Shown here: positions 15,700 to 25,598 of the stretch, piece by piece
Numbering within the stretch: the stretch's first letter is position 1
Layout of the letters: every line of letters starts with the position of its first letter
Notes under the pieces: generated by a model
What the model was told of the DNA's origin: nothing
What the model saw: only the letters and a program-made list of their open reading frames with translations
Databases searched by the model: none
Program-made: the position numbers and the translations under genes
Assembly (NCBI GenBank): GCA_020062665.1
Contig: JAGUVW010000029.1
Span: 38,296-102,295 of the forward strand
DNA from: Pseudomonadales bacterium
GTDB taxonomy: Bacteria > Pseudomonadota > Gammaproteobacteria > Pseudomonadales > Ketobacteraceae
Length of the DNA: 64,000 bases
Direction: 5' to 3'

Positions 15700-18600
15700 G
15701 TGATCACCGAAGACCAGCTTGAACAACTCTGCCTGGACTGGTTCAAGGCCATTGGCTACGACTATGCCTGCGGTTATGACATTGCCCCCGATGGCGATGC
15801 GCCGGAGCGGGCCAATTACCGCCAGGTGGTGCTGTTCGAGCGTCTGACCCGCCAATTGCAGGTGCTGAATCCTCAGATCCCCGCCCCTGCGCTGGAGCAG
15901 GTGGCCCGCCAGATTGCCCAGCCGGAATTCCCTGTTCTGATCAAGAACAATCGCCAGTTTCACCGTCATCTGATCGAAGGGGTGAAGGTGGAATACAAGG
16001 ACAAGGGCGAGGACAAGGTTTCCCACGCGCAGCTGATCGATTTTCTGCGCCCGCAGCGCAATCAGTTTCTGGTGGTGAATCAACTCACCGTAACAGGTAG
16101 CAAGGGCAACCGCCGCCCCGACATTGTGGTGTATGTGAACGGCCTGCCACTGGCGGTGCTGGAGCTGAAAAATCCCGTCGATGAAAGCGCCGACATCTGG
16201 GCCGCCTACCAGCAGCTGCAAACCTACAAGGACGAGATTCCCGATCTGTTCGTGTTCAACGAGGCGCTGGTGGTGAGCGACGGGCTGGAGGCGCGGCTGG
16301 GTTCGCTCACCGCCAATCAGGAACGCTATCTGCCCTGGCGCACGCGCAATAACGAGCGCGACAAGCCGGTGCTGGAGTACCGGCTGGAAGTGCTGGTGAA
16401 AGGTTTTTTCCAGCCGGAATTGTTTCTGGATTATCTGCACCATTTCATTCTGTTCGAAAGCGACGGCGACAGCCTGATCAAGAAGATTGCCGGCTATCAT
16501 CAGTTTCATGCCGTGCGCGAGGCCGTGCGCGCGACGCTGATTGCCGCGCGCAATCCCGACGATCTGCGTTATCCGGTGCCGGATTATGCGGATCGGGTGA
16601 AGCCCGGCTCCGGCAAGGCCGGTGTGGTGTGGCACACGCAAGGTTCCGGCAAATCCATTTCCATGTTGTGTTACGCGGGCAAGCTGCTGGCGCAGCCGGA
16701 GATGAATAATCCCACGCTGGTGATCGTGACGGATCGCAACGATCTGGACGGGCAGTTGTACAACACCTTCTGCACCGCGTCCGACGTGCTGAAGCAAACG
16801 CCGGTGCAGGCCAACAGCCGCGAGGAATTGCGCGATGTTCTGTCTGCCAAAAAAGCCGGCGGCATTGTGTTCACCACGATTCAGAAATTCGCGCTGTTGG
16901 GCGAGGAGTTGCGCCACCCGGCGTTAAGTGAACGCCACAATATTGTGGTGGTGAGCGATGAAGCGCACCGCAGCCAATATGGCGACAAGGCCAAATTCAA
17001 TACCAAAACCGGCGAATATACGTTTGGCTTTTCCAAACATCTGCGCGACGCCCTGCCCCACGCCACCTTTATCGGCTTCACCGGCACCCCCATTGCCGAA
17101 GAGGACAAGGACACCCGCGCGGTGTTCGGCGATTACGTGTCGGTGTATGACATTCAGGACGCCGTGGACGACGGCGCCACCGTGCCGATTTTCTATGAAT
17201 CCCGCCTGACAAAACTGGACATCAACAGCGCTGAAATCGAATCCCTGAACGATCAGGTGGAGGAAGTGATCGAGGACGAGGAGGATGTCACCGTCCGCGA
17301 GAAAACCAAATCCAAGTGGGCGGCGCTGGAAAAGCTGGTGGGCGCCAAACCGCGCATTGAGCAGGTGGCGGCGGATCTGGTGCAGCATTTTGAAAACCGC
17401 ACCGCGACGTTGCCCGGAAAGGCCATGATCGTATGCATGAGCCGGGAAATCTGCGTGGATATGTACGACGCCATTGTGGCGCTGAAGCCGGAATGGCACA
17501 GCGCCGATCCCGCCAAGGGCGCCATCAAGATCGTGATGACCGGCAGTGCATCCGACAAAGCCAGACTGCAACCGCACATTTACAACAAGGACACGAAAAA
17601 GCAGTTCGAAAAGCGTTTCAAGGACATGAACGATGAGCTGCAAGTGGTGATCGTGCGCGATATGTGGCTGACCGGCTTCGACGCGCCCTGCTGCCACACC
17701 ATGTACATCGACAAGCCCATGCGCGGCCACAATCTGATGCAGGCCATTGCGCGGGTGAACCGGGTATTTAAAAACAAACCGGGCGGGCTGGTGGTGGATT
17801 ACATTGGTATTGCCAATGAATTGAAGCACGCACTGAAAACCTACACCGATTCCCACGGCAAGGGCGCCCCCACGCTGAACACGCAGGAAGCCTTTGCCAT
17901 TCTGCTGGAGAAAATCGATGTGGTGCACGGCATGCTGCACGGCTTTGATTACAGCCAGTATGAAACCCATGCCCTGCAATTGCTGCCCGGCGTGATGAAC
18001 CACATTCTGGGTATGAAAGACGGCAAGAAACGTTTTCTGGATGTGATGGCGGCGCTGACCAAGGCGTATGTACTGTGCAGCACGCTGGATGAGGCCGATG
18101 CGCTGAAAAAGGAAATTGCCTTCTTCAGTGCGGTGAAGGCGGCGATCAGCAAGTTCACCAGCATCGACAAGCGCCGCGCCGACGAGGACAAACAGTCCCT
18201 GCTGAAGCAGATCATCGACAATGCCATAGTGGCCAATGGCGTGGCCGACATCTTTGCGCTGGTGGGCCTGGAGAAACCCAATATTGGATTGCTGTCGCCG
18301 GAGTTTCTGGAAGATGTGAAAAATCTGCCGCAAAAGAATCTGGCAGTGGATCTGCTGGAAAAGCTGTTGCGCGACGAGATCAAGGCCCGCATGCGCACCG
18401 ACGTGGTGTCGGAAAAGAAGTACTCCGAACGGATACTGGAATCCCTGCGCAAGTATCACAATCGCGCCATTGAAACCGCCCAGGTGATCGAAGAGCTGAT
18501 CCAGATGGCGAAGGATATGGAAGCGGATATCGAACTGGCTGATCGGCTGGGGCTGAATCCCGACGAGATCGCCTTCTACCGCGCGCTGATCCAGAACGAA

Positions 18601-18843
18601 GCTGCCGTGCGTGAACTGGGCGACAACAATCTGCGCGAACTGGCCAAACATATCACCCAGCAACTGCGCAGCAGTGCCACCGTAGACTGGCAGAAGCGGG
18701 AAAGCGTGCGGGCCAAGTTGCGCAATCTGGTGCGGCGAGCACTGAAAAAATGGAAATACCCGCCAGACAAGTCAGAAGAAGCGATCGATCTGTGTCTGCA
18801 GCAGGCCGAAGTGCTGTGCGAAATCTGGACGCAGGCCGCCTAA
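15700..18843 (+). CDS. hsdR: Type I restriction-modification, restriction subunit
   Basis: A 1047-residue endonuclease/translocase subunit. The nuclease site is [11 protein letters not shown] with ELKN (Asp near 141, Glu155, Lys157). The superfamily 2 helicase motor follows, with Walker A TQGSGKS near 313-319, DEAH at about 420-423 and FTGTPI. The long C-terminal helical region should contact HsdM. It starts at GTG 15700 with GGGG upstream. It acts with hsdM and hsdS, from which it is separated by 2.3 kb of unrelated genes. All motor and nuclease motifs are intact. Confidence 0.95.
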   Translation: MITEDQLEQLCLDWFKAIGYDYACGYDIAPDGDAPERANYRQVVLFERLTRQLQVLNPQIPAPALEQVARQIAQPEFPVLIKNNRQFHRHLIEGVKVEYKDKGEDKVSHAQLIDFLRPQRNQFLVVNQLTVTGSKGNRRPDIVVYVNGLPLAVLELKNPVDESADIWAAYQQLQTYKDEIPDLFVFNEALVVSDGLEARLGSLTANQERYLPWRTRNNERDKPVLEYRLEVLVKGFFQPELFLDYLHHFILFESDGDSLIKKIAGYHQFHAVREAVRATLIAARNPDDLRYPVPDYADRVKPGSGKAGVVWHTQGSGKSISMLCYAGKLLAQPEMNNPTLVIVTDRNDLDGQLYNTFCTASDVLKQTPVQANSREELRDVLSAKKAGGIVFTTIQKFALLGEELRHPALSERHNIVVVSDEAHRSQYGDKAKFNTKTGEYTFGFSKHLRDALPHATFIGFTGTPIAEEDKDTRAVFGDYVSVYDIQDAVDDGATVPIFYESRLTKLDINSAEIESLNDQVEEVIEDEEDVTVREKTKSKWAALEKLVGAKPRIEQVAADLVQHFENRTATLPGKAMIVCMSREICVDMYDAIVALKPEWHSADPAKGAIKIVMTGSASDKARLQPHIYNKDTKKQFEKRFKDMNDELQVVIVRDMWLTGFDAPCCHTMYIDKPMRGHNLMQAIARVNRVFKNKPGGLVVDYIGIANELKHALKTYTDSHGKGAPTLNTQEAFAILLEKIDVVHGMLHGFDYSQYETHALQLLPGVMNHILGMKDGKKRFLDVMAALTKAYVLCSTLDEADALKKEIAFFSAVKAAISKFTSIDKRRADEDKQSLLKQIIDNAIVANGVADIFALVGLEKPNIGLLSPEFLEDVKNLPQKNLAVDLLEKLLRDEIKARMRTDVVSEKKYSERILESLRKYHNRAIETAQVIEELIQMAKDMEADIELADRLGLNPDEIAFYRALIQNEAAVRELGDNNLRELAKHITQQLRSSATVDWQKRESVRAKLRNLVRRALKKWKYPPDKSEEAIDLCLQQAEVLCEIWTQAA

Positions 18844-18936
18844 CGATTCCCAGCGGGCCGCTTTACAGAAGCGCTGGTGACAAGCAGAATCGCGGCATCA
18901 CCACACTCTATTCCTTACCCTCTGGCCTATATCACG

Positions 18937-20583
18937 ATGTCAAACATCAAGACCTTTCACATCCTGCTGGGTACGCTGTTGCTGCCCGGCATCCTGAACC
19001 TGTCCCATGCTGCAACCGACACCTCGACAACACTGCAGAGCGCAGTCGGCGCAGGTCGTGTCGGTCTGTTCGACACGCAGGATTTTCGTCTGAGCAACGG
19101 CCACTGCAGCGATTGCAACGCACCGCCACAGGCGCTGTGGTATTTCCAGGAAGATCTGGTGGCCACGCCAAAACGCAATCCCGCCGGTTTTGATCCCACA
19201 GTGCGGGTGCAGGATGATGTGCGCGCCTGGGCCGCGCAACATCCTGGCGATGGCGGTGATGAATATCCCGCGCTGCTGTGGCTGGGCTCACCACAGATCG
19301 CCACAGGCACACTCAGCGCCGATGGCAACACACTGACATTGCCGGATCAGCAAACCGTTCCGTTCGCGGTGACACCCAAGATTCCCGCAAACCTGTCCTA
19401 TTACGATGCCAGCAGCGTGCAGCATTTTGCCGGCCGCACGCTGCAAATGCGTGGCACGATGGGTGAAAGCGGCTTTGTCGCGCGCACGATCTGGCCGGTG
19501 GACTATGCGCTGGATTTCACTGCGCTGACGCTGCAACCACTTCAAGGCGATGAGACCCTGTTGTCGCTGGTGCGCAGTGATGGCGCGCAACCCGCCGCGC
19601 CACTGTCTGCGCGCCTGTTGTGGCAGCGGGACGAAAACACAGCCCGCGACTGGAACAACAAACCCGTGCTGGCAGTGATGCTCAACGGCGCACAAGGCGA
19701 CGACGACGAAGCCCACGGCGGCCACTTCGCCATTGTCACCGGCGCGTTCGGCGCCAAAGGCGAATGGGACAACTGGCTGGTAAACAATTTCTATAACCTG
19801 GGCTCTGTCAGCGAGAAAGGTACCATCGCTGCGATGCTGCCGATGGATGCGTACATGGCGGATCTGAACAGTGGACAATCCTGGTATCGCCCATCGTACA
19901 TGCTGGTGGCGGTGCTCAAGCAACCGCGCGCAGCGCAGCACGTGCAAGGCGCGCTGGCGCGGGTGTACAACCGTTTTTATCGCCAGGATTTTCCCTATCA
20001 TCACGCCATGGCCAACTGCACCGGCATCAGCATGGACACACTGCGCAGCCTGGGATGGAACATTCCACAGCAAGGCCCCACCAATGCGCTGAAAGCACTG
20101 GTGGCGCTGCCATTCATGACCATCAAGGATCGCAGCCTGGCCAGCGGTGAGCAGGCGTTCGATTATCTGATGGCAGAGCAAACCAATCTGTATCCGTTCG
20201 TGGGTTTTGATGCCGTCGGCCGCGATCTGCTGGAGCGGATCAGCAGCGGCAAGGCTGGCAATACTGGACTGGATGCCATGCTGGCGGAAGACATCGAAGC
20301 GCTGCTATACGTACGCATTCCACAGTTTCCGTCGTCGCGCGTGCTGGGCCAGGCACCGGTGGCGTCGCTGGACGAATACATGAGTCGCGTGCCGGAAGAT
20401 CGTTCCCAGTGGAAAATCGTACCGGTACCGCCACGGCATTTTCCGCAAGAACTGAAAGATCCCAACGCGATTGCTGACGCCTACCGTCCATCGCAAGTCG
20501 CAACGCTGGCGTATGCCGGTGTGATCGGTCTTGTACTGCTGGGCGTGGTCGGACGCATTGCCCGCCGTCACAAAAAATCCTGA
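18937..20583 (+). CDS. Exported protein, possible papain-like (DUF4105-like) enzyme
   Basis: A 548-residue protein with a signal peptide (ending near SHA at 24-26) and a C-terminal transmembrane helix (about 520-540) followed by RRHKKS, so it should face the periplasm. The region 255-375 resembles papain-like DUF4105 proteins: HGGHFAIVTGAFG with His263, NNFYNLGS, and ANCTGISMDTLRSLGW with Cys361. Histidine before cysteine is a permuted order. A Cys-His hydrolase or acyltransferase is my inference; the family is not certain. A strong terminator follows. No clear ribosome-binding site was seen for ATG 18937. Confidence 0.55.
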   Translation: MSNIKTFHILLGTLLLPGILNLSHAATDTSTTLQSAVGAGRVGLFDTQDFRLSNGHCSDCNAPPQALWYFQEDLVATPKRNPAGFDPTVRVQDDVRAWAAQHPGDGGDEYPALLWLGSPQIATGTLSADGNTLTLPDQQTVPFAVTPKIPANLSYYDASSVQHFAGRTLQMRGTMGESGFVARTIWPVDYALDFTALTLQPLQGDETLLSLVRSDGAQPAAPLSARLLWQRDENTARDWNNKPVLAVMLNGAQGDDDEAHGGHFAIVTGAFGAKGEWDNWLVNNFYNLGSVSEKGTIAAMLPMDAYMADLNSGQSWYRPSYMLVAVLKQPRAAQHVQGALARVYNRFYRQDFPYHHAMANCTGISMDTLRSLGWNIPQQGPTNALKALVALPFMTIKDRSLASGEQAFDYLMAEQTNLYPFVGFDAVGRDLLERISSGKAGNTGLDAMLAEDIEALLYVRIPQFPSSRVLGQAPVASLDEYMSRVPEDRSQWKIVPVPPRHFPQELKDPNAIADAYRPSQVATLAYAGVIGLVLLGVVGRIARRHKKS

Positions 20584-20622
20584 TCGTTTCTCTCACAGTC
20601 AAATTTTATTTCGCATAACGAC

Positions 20623-20651
20623 AGACTGGCATTGACGTGCCAGTCTCGTTT
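20623..20651 (+). terminator. Rho-independent terminator
   Basis: A perfect 9-bp stem, AGACTGGCA and TGCCAGTCT, with a six-base loop, followed by CGTTTT. It closes the transcription unit of the exported 548-residue protein. Confidence 0.8.
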
Positions 20652-20763
20652 TATACACCGCTCAATTTCGTCGCCGCGCTTACAAAAATCCAACGCACAT
20701 TTTTTCAATGCTCGCCGGTTTCCGGATTATCTTTGCCGTAAAGCGAACAGCTTAAACGGAATT

Positions 20764-20778
20764 AAGAAGAACAATAAC
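20764..20778 (+). promoter_or_regulatory. CA motif (candidate Hfq/Crc site) before the lipoprotein hydrolase
   Basis: AAGAAGAACAATAAC lies directly upstream of the ribosome-binding site GGGAG of the gene at 20794. It contains two perfect AAnAAnAA motifs, the sequence bound by Hfq with Crc in Pseudomonas to block translation. A crcZ-type decoy RNA is encoded in the same window. Confidence 0.55.
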
Positions 20779-20793
20779 CGGGAGCCACATTTG

Positions 20794-22899
20794 ATGCGAT
20801 TACTTCGACTGATCATTATCGCTGCAGCCGTGCCGACATTGCTTTCAGGCTGCAAGATGCCAACCACCAATCACATGGCGATGGGATTGCCGGGCGTGGG
20901 ACTGACCCATTCTCTGCCAACACTGACATCCGCCCGTGGTGGCAATTTCTATGCGAATGGATTTCCCACGGATTTGCGTCGCGATGAGTTGGGCAACATC
21001 GACATCACCGACTTTCCCCGCCAGATTCACTGGCTGACAGAACGCTACATCAACAACATTCCTCACATGACGAACGGCTATCACACGGTGATGCCCGTGT
21101 ATCTGCCGTTTGCAGCGGCAATCGATATGAAAGCGATGTCGCGCCACGATACGGATTACACCGATCCCGATTCACCGGTGCAGTTGATTGATGTCGACGC
21201 AGACTCACCGCAATATGGTCGCCGCTTTCCCCTGCAGTTGTCGCAAACCCGCATGCCCGACAGCTACCGGCCACAACATCTGCTGCAGGCAATTCCCACT
21301 TTCGGCGTCGGCCTGCGACCCAACACCACTTACGCGCTGATCGTGTCGAATGCCACACCGCTGCGCGGGCTGAATGCCTGGGAACAACATCCGCAGCTGG
21401 CTGCCGTGTTGATGCCGTCTTCCCAGGATATCGCCATTGCGGAATCGGTCAGCGCGGTGTACGAACCCTTGCGCCATTTTCTGGCGCAACAGAATATCGA
21501 TCCGCGTACGATTGTCGGTGCCACGGTGTGGACGACAGGCGATCCGTTGTCACGCTTTCATCGCGGTGCCGCACAGGTGGCCACGCAGGCTGAGCAGCTC
21601 GACACACTGCCGATGAGTACGCTGGAAAATCTCGACGACTATCCCGAATATTGTGTGATTCGCGGCTTTGTGGATTTGCCCGGTTATCAGAAAGGCATTC
21701 CGCCCTATTGGTTGCTCGGTGGCGACGTGGAGTGGCATGACAGCGGCGAACCCGTGCAGCAGTACACGCGTCGCGCCGAGTTTGTGCTGACGATTCCCAA
21801 GTACACGCCGATGCCGGAGACCGGATTCCCGCTGCTGTCCTATGTGCACGGTGCCAGCGGCGACGCCCGTCAGGTGTACGATCGCGGTGAGTTCGATCAT
21901 ATCGATCTTACCCGCCATCCGTATTACATCGGCAAAGCTGGCGAAGGCCCGGCGCAAATTGCGGCGGAGCGCGGCTGGGCCAGCAGCGGGCTGGCAGGCC
22001 ATATCGCCTATGATCATATCGGCCAGACCCGCAGCCTGTTCGGTACGGCGGTCTACAACCTGTTCAACCCGGTGGGCTTGTCCGGTGTCTACATGACGAT
22101 GGCGTGGGAGCGGATTTTTTTCCGCCGCATCGCTGAACGGATCGAAGTGGATCGCGCGCTGTGTCCCGCTGCTGATCCGGGGCCGGGGCAAACCCATTTC
22201 CGCTTTGATCCCGATCTGCAGGTGAACATGGGGCAATCCCAGGGCAACTGGGTGAACGCGCTGATGGTGGCCGCTGATCCGCGTCCTTATCAGGGTGTGA
22301 TTTTTTCCGGCGCTGCCGGCACCTGGACGCGGCTGTTCAACAACAATCCCGGTTTTGAACTATCGATGAACACGGCGGTGATCAACCGGATTCCGTTTCT
22401 GAATCTGGATGATGCGCATCCGTTTCTGATGCTGATGGAATGGATTCTGGGTTCGGTGGATGCCGCCGTAAATATCGAAACACTGATGCGCTACCCCAGC
22501 AAGACACCACCGCACGTCATCGGCTTTTCGGGTTTCAATGACTACCTGCTGGCCGAAGGCACGCAACGGCCGTTTTTCATGGCGCTGGGTTCGGATCTGG
22601 CCGGTGATGATATCGGTGTGTCCGCTGCACGCACACTCATGCCGCACATCCAGATTGCCGGCGCACAACAAACACCGTATCCGGCATCCAACAATTTCAT
22701 GGTGCCGGGACACGGCCTCCGCACCAACCTGGTAATGCGCTATCGCGGCAACAATCCGGTGCTGCTATACAACGGTCACGAAGTGCTGTTTCAATCCGAC
22801 GCCATCAAACACCAGTACGGTTGTTTTCTGCAGCACCTGGCCGCCGGCATTGCACCGATCGTGGCAGAAGGTTTTACACAGGGCGATCCCTGCCTGTGA
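20794..22899 (+). CDS. Lipoprotein with alpha/beta-hydrolase signature
   Basis: A 702-residue protein with a lipoprotein signal peptide (VPTLLSGCK; lipobox LSGC). Around Ser482 it has GQSQG in NMGQSQGNWVNALMVAADPR, the nucleophile elbow of alpha/beta hydrolases, followed by YQGVIFSGAAG. The long N-terminal part contains LRPNTTYALIVSNATPLRG, as in large secreted esterase or lipase-type proteins. The substrate is unknown. ATG 20794 has GGGAG upstream, and the frame further upstream (to 20632) is not coding-like. The A-rich leader suggests Crc control. It is convergent with the next gene, 16 bases away. Confidence 0.65.
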   Translation: MRLLRLIIIAAAVPTLLSGCKMPTTNHMAMGLPGVGLTHSLPTLTSARGGNFYANGFPTDLRRDELGNIDITDFPRQIHWLTERYINNIPHMTNGYHTVMPVYLPFAAAIDMKAMSRHDTDYTDPDSPVQLIDVDADSPQYGRRFPLQLSQTRMPDSYRPQHLLQAIPTFGVGLRPNTTYALIVSNATPLRGLNAWEQHPQLAAVLMPSSQDIAIAESVSAVYEPLRHFLAQQNIDPRTIVGATVWTTGDPLSRFHRGAAQVATQAEQLDTLPMSTLENLDDYPEYCVIRGFVDLPGYQKGIPPYWLLGGDVEWHDSGEPVQQYTRRAEFVLTIPKYTPMPETGFPLLSYVHGASGDARQVYDRGEFDHIDLTRHPYYIGKAGEGPAQIAAERGWASSGLAGHIAYDHIGQTRSLFGTAVYNLFNPVGLSGVYMTMAWERIFFRRIAERIEVDRALCPAADPGPGQTHFRFDPDLQVNMGQSQGNWVNALMVAADPRPYQGVIFSGAAGTWTRLFNNNPGFELSMNTAVINRIPFLNLDDAHPFLMLMEWILGSVDAAVNIETLMRYPSKTPPHVIGFSGFNDYLLAEGTQRPFFMALGSDLAGDDIGVSAARTLMPHIQIAGAQQTPYPASNNFMVPGHGLRTNLVMRYRGNNPVLLYNGHEVLFQSDAIKHQYGCFLQHLAAGIAPIVAEGFTQGDPCL

Positions 22900-22915
22900 A
22901 AAATTCAGCGGACAC

Positions 22916-24232
22916 TCACGCCTCCGGCAACAACGCCAGCGCCTGCAGCATGAAGGCTTCCATATTGAAGTCGCCGGGCTGATCGCTGTAACCGATGCGC
23001 ACGAACACCACCTTGCGCGATGGAATCGCCGCCACAGCACGATCGTAGGAACCGAGGAACGCAAACGCATCGGTGGGCAGGTTCGGATACAGATACTGCC
23101 CCCGATTCAACCAGATGCCAGCGCCATAATCGTAATTGGTGACGGACGGCGTCAGGCTGTACGCCACCCATTCCGGCGACAGAATCTGCGTGTCACCCAA
23201 ACGCCCCTCGTTCATGTAGATCGACGCCATCTGTGCCCAGCCTCGCGTGGTGAGCGACAGACCTTCCGGCAACAACGGATAGCGACGATTGGGGGAAAAC
23301 TCCAGCGCGAATGGCCCACCCAGATCCCAGCCGGGATCGAACCAGTGCTCGTACTGATCCACCAGCGCAGTGGCAAGGTTCATGAAGTCACCGCTGGAAT
23401 AATTGAACGCCGTGTCGGGCGCGACAGCATAAGGTTGTTGCGCGGCATAGGCGGAAGGATCTGGTGCTACATAAAACAGAATGCCCTGCTGGTTGTTCTT
23501 GCCGATGGCGGCTTCGTGCCACTGCAGGCCGCTGCTCATGCGCAGGACATTGTCCCAACGAATGGCGCTGCGCGCATCGCTCTGCCACTGCGGCAATGCC
23601 AGCGGCTGCTGCACATCAAGCAGGCCTTTGTCTGCCAGCCGGCCTGCCAGCAGATTGGCGAAACTCTTGGACATGGAAAAGCCTTTCAGCGGCGAATCCG
23701 GGCCGACACCATCGCGATAGGCTTCCGCCACCACCTGATCGTCGTACACCACCAGCAGCGCCGTGGTCTGGGCTGGTACGTCTACATTCACCTGCTGTTC
23801 CACCAGGGTCTGCAACGCCGGGAACTGGCCCACCGCATCGGCAAATTCATGGGACAGCACCGGCACGTCCAGGGTCGCGGCGTCCTGCAGCACTACACCG
23901 TTATAAAGATTGCGACAGGAATGTTCGGCAGAATCAGCAGCGGGCACCGCCACCTGGGTACCTGCGGTCGGCAGCCAGCGGTTGCGCACATTCACCTGGC
24001 CAGTGGCGGCGTCGTACTGCACGCTCCAGCTGTTTTTCAGCGGCGGGGCAATATTTGTCACATAACCGATGGCGGCGGTGGGTGTATAGCCGGATACCAG
24101 CACGTCGTGGCAGACATTTTTCGCCACATAACGACCCAGCAGCGGCACATCCTTCACGTAATCACAGCCACTGAGTGTGGCGGCAATCAGCACCATGCCC
24201 GCCAGATGAAACCTCGTTCGTTGCGCCCCCAT
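22916..24232 (-). CDS. Lipoprotein of the class C beta-lactamase / serine hydrolase family
   Basis: A 438-residue serine hydrolase with a lipobox (AATLSGC) and the penicillin-binding-protein fold typical of beta-lactamase class C and NylB-like esterases. The catalytic SxxK is S186-M-S-K189, followed by SFANLLAGRLADKGLLD. The second motif reads YSSGD. The C-terminal third carries SLTTRGWAQMASIYMNEGRLGD, common in this family. The protein probably acts in the periplasm or at the outer membrane on esters or peptides; a drug-resistance role is not implied. The A-rich leader upstream is a candidate Hfq/Crc site. Confidence 0.85.
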   Translation of the reverse strand: MGAQRTRFHLAGMVLIAATLSGCDYVKDVPLLGRYVAKNVCHDVLVSGYTPTAAIGYVTNIAPPLKNSWSVQYDAATGQVNVRNRWLPTAGTQVAVPAADSAEHSCRNLYNGVVLQDAATLDVPVLSHEFADAVGQFPALQTLVEQQVNVDVPAQTTALLVVYDDQVVAEAYRDGVGPDSPLKGFSMSKSFANLLAGRLADKGLLDVQQPLALPQWQSDARSAIRWDNVLRMSSGLQWHEAAIGKNNQQGILFYVAPDPSAYAAQQPYAVAPDTAFNYSSGDFMNLATALVDQYEHWFDPGWDLGGPFALEFSPNRRYPLLPEGLSLTTRGWAQMASIYMNEGRLGDTQILSPEWVAYSLTPSVTNYDYGAGIWLNRGQYLYPNLPTDAFAFLGSYDRAVAAIPSRKVVFVRIGYSDQPGDFNMEAFMLQALALLPEA

Positions 24233-24250
24233 GGAATTCCCCTTGTTGAG

Positions 24251-24262
24251 TCTTGTTGTTGT
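24251..24262 (-). promoter_or_regulatory. CA motif in leader of the serine hydrolase gene
   Basis: On the minus strand the leader reads ACAACAACAAGA, containing a perfect AAnAAnAA motif, about 20 bases before the ATG at 24232. This is a candidate Hfq/Crc binding site. Confidence 0.45.
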
Positions 24263-24376
24263 AGGTTTTGGGCCACCCTAGCAGATGGCACCATTGTCCG
24301 AATCACCCGAAAGAGGGAATATAAACCCGTTCCTCTTGCCCACTCCATCCAACCTTATAACGCGGGAAGCTTCGCC

Positions 24377-25291
24377 ATGACGGAATCAACGGCTTGCTCT
24401 TCAGACTTCATCCAGCTTGTGCAGGTTGATGAGCTGGTCTGCCTGCGGGTGAACCATCCCAAGGCCAATGCCCTGATCGCCCTGCAGGGGGCGCAAGTGC
24501 TGGAATACACGCCCGCAGGTGCGCACCCGGTGATCTGGCTGAGCGAAACGGCGGGATTCACGCGCGGCCAGTCGGTGCGCGGCGGCATTCCGGTGTGCTG
24601 GCCCTGGTTCGGCGATCTGCGCCGCAATCCGCAGGCAGTGCAATCCTGCATTCCCTGCGCGCAGCCCCCGGCCCACGGCTGGGTGCGCAACCTGCCCTGG
24701 CTGCTCGAACAGGCCAGCGGCGACGAGCATGGCGTCAGTCTGCGTCTGCGCTATCCGCTGCCGGCAGGGGTTCCCACCACCTGGGCCGCACAGGCCAGCC
24801 TGTCACTCTCGCTGCAGATCGGCAGCGAACTGGTTCTGCGGCTTGAAACCACCAACCTGGGCACGCAACCCCTTACACTGTCGCAGGCGCTGCACACCTA
24901 TTTCGCGGTGAGCCATATCGACCACATCAGCATCGATCTGCTGCAGAACGTGCGCTACATCGACACCCTGCGCGACTGGCAGACCTTCAGTGACAGCGAC
25001 ACCCTGCGCATCACCCAGGAAACCGATCGCATCTATCTCGACACGCCCCCCACGCTCACCCTCGACGACAGCGGCTGGCAGCGGCGCATCCACCTGCATT
25101 GCAGTCATTCCCGCTCCGCTGTGGTGTGGAATCCCTGGATCGAAAAAGCCAAACGTCTCAGCCACTTTGCCGAGGATGCCTACAAGCGCATGCTGTGCAT
25201 CGAAACGGCGCGCGTCCTGGATGACTGCCTGAATCTGACACCCGGCCAGACCGACACGATGACCGTGCGCATCTGGGACTCGCGCCTGTAG
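24377..25291 (+). CDS. D-hexose-6-phosphate mutarotase (YeaD family)
   Basis: A 304-residue protein of the aldose-1-epimerase superfamily, closest in layout to YeaD, which interconverts the anomers of glucose 6-phosphate. Recognisable stretches are ALIALQGAQVLEYTP, RGGIPVCWPWFGD, HGWVRNLPW with its catalytic-type histidine, and TLSQALHTYFAVSHID. It starts at ATG 24377. The upstream frame has no stop for about 500 codons, but that region is antisense to the hydrolase gene. It is divergent from the hydrolase, and the nap operon follows after a regulatory gap. Confidence 0.88.
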   Translation: MTESTACSSDFIQLVQVDELVCLRVNHPKANALIALQGAQVLEYTPAGAHPVIWLSETAGFTRGQSVRGGIPVCWPWFGDLRRNPQAVQSCIPCAQPPAHGWVRNLPWLLEQASGDEHGVSLRLRYPLPAGVPTTWAAQASLSLSLQIGSELVLRLETTNLGTQPLTLSQALHTYFAVSHIDHISIDLLQNVRYIDTLRDWQTFSDSDTLRITQETDRIYLDTPPTLTLDDSGWQRRIHLHCSHSRSAVVWNPWIEKAKRLSHFAEDAYKRMLCIETARVLDDCLNLTPGQTDTMTVRIWDSRL

Positions 25292-25314
25292 GCAAACCGG
25301 GTGGCGCCGCTGTC

Positions 25315-25328
25315 TTGACCTCCATCAA
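25315..25328 (+). promoter_or_regulatory. Anr/FNR box upstream of napE
   Basis: TTGACCTCCATCAA matches the Anr/FNR consensus TTGAT-N4-ATCAA with one mismatch. It lies 104 bases before the napE start, so low oxygen should activate the operon. Confidence 0.7.
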
Positions 25329-25431
25329 GTGCTGACGCATTTCTGATCTTGCATTCCGTTCACTACCACCAAAGGGATATGGTTTGATCCTCCGCATCGC
25401 ATAGGCTTGCTTCCATGAGGGAGGATGCACC

Positions 25432-25593
25432 ATGCCTGCACCACAACAAGACACACCGGACAAACGCCAGGAACTGACACTTTTTTTGCTGCTCACCGTA
25501 GTATTGGCGCCCGTATTGTCGATCGCCATCATCGGCGGCTACGGGCTGTTTGTCTGGGTATCCCAGATCATCGGCGGCCCACCGACAAACTGA
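25432..25593 (+). CDS. napE: Periplasmic nitrate reductase membrane subunit NapE
   Basis: A 53-residue protein with one long hydrophobic helix, about residues 16-45 (LFLLLTVVLAPVLSIAIIGG), and a short polar N terminus, typical of NapE. Its exact role is unsettled. It heads a compact operon napE-napF-napD-napA-napB-napC, and the start is set by GGGAGG seven bases upstream. The promoter region holds an Anr box and a degenerate NarP-like inverted repeat (25364-25379), the latter too weak to list as a site. Confidence 0.88.
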   Translation: MPAPQQDTPDKRQELTLFLLLTVVLAPVLSIAIIGGYGLFVWVSQIIGGPPTN

Positions 25594-25598
25594 CTGCG

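Noticed and set aside
16924..18663. Minus-strand open frame of 579 codons
   Set aside because: Antisense to hsdR, whose motifs are complete; the frame is a compositional shadow.
22850..24376. N-terminal extension of the YeaD-like protein over 500 codons
   Set aside because: The region is antisense to the serine hydrolase gene, and the family start is at 24377.
25364..25379. NarP-like inverted repeat TACCACC-AA-AGGGATA upstream of napE
   Set aside because: The half-sites match the heptamer consensus poorly, so only the Anr box is listed.
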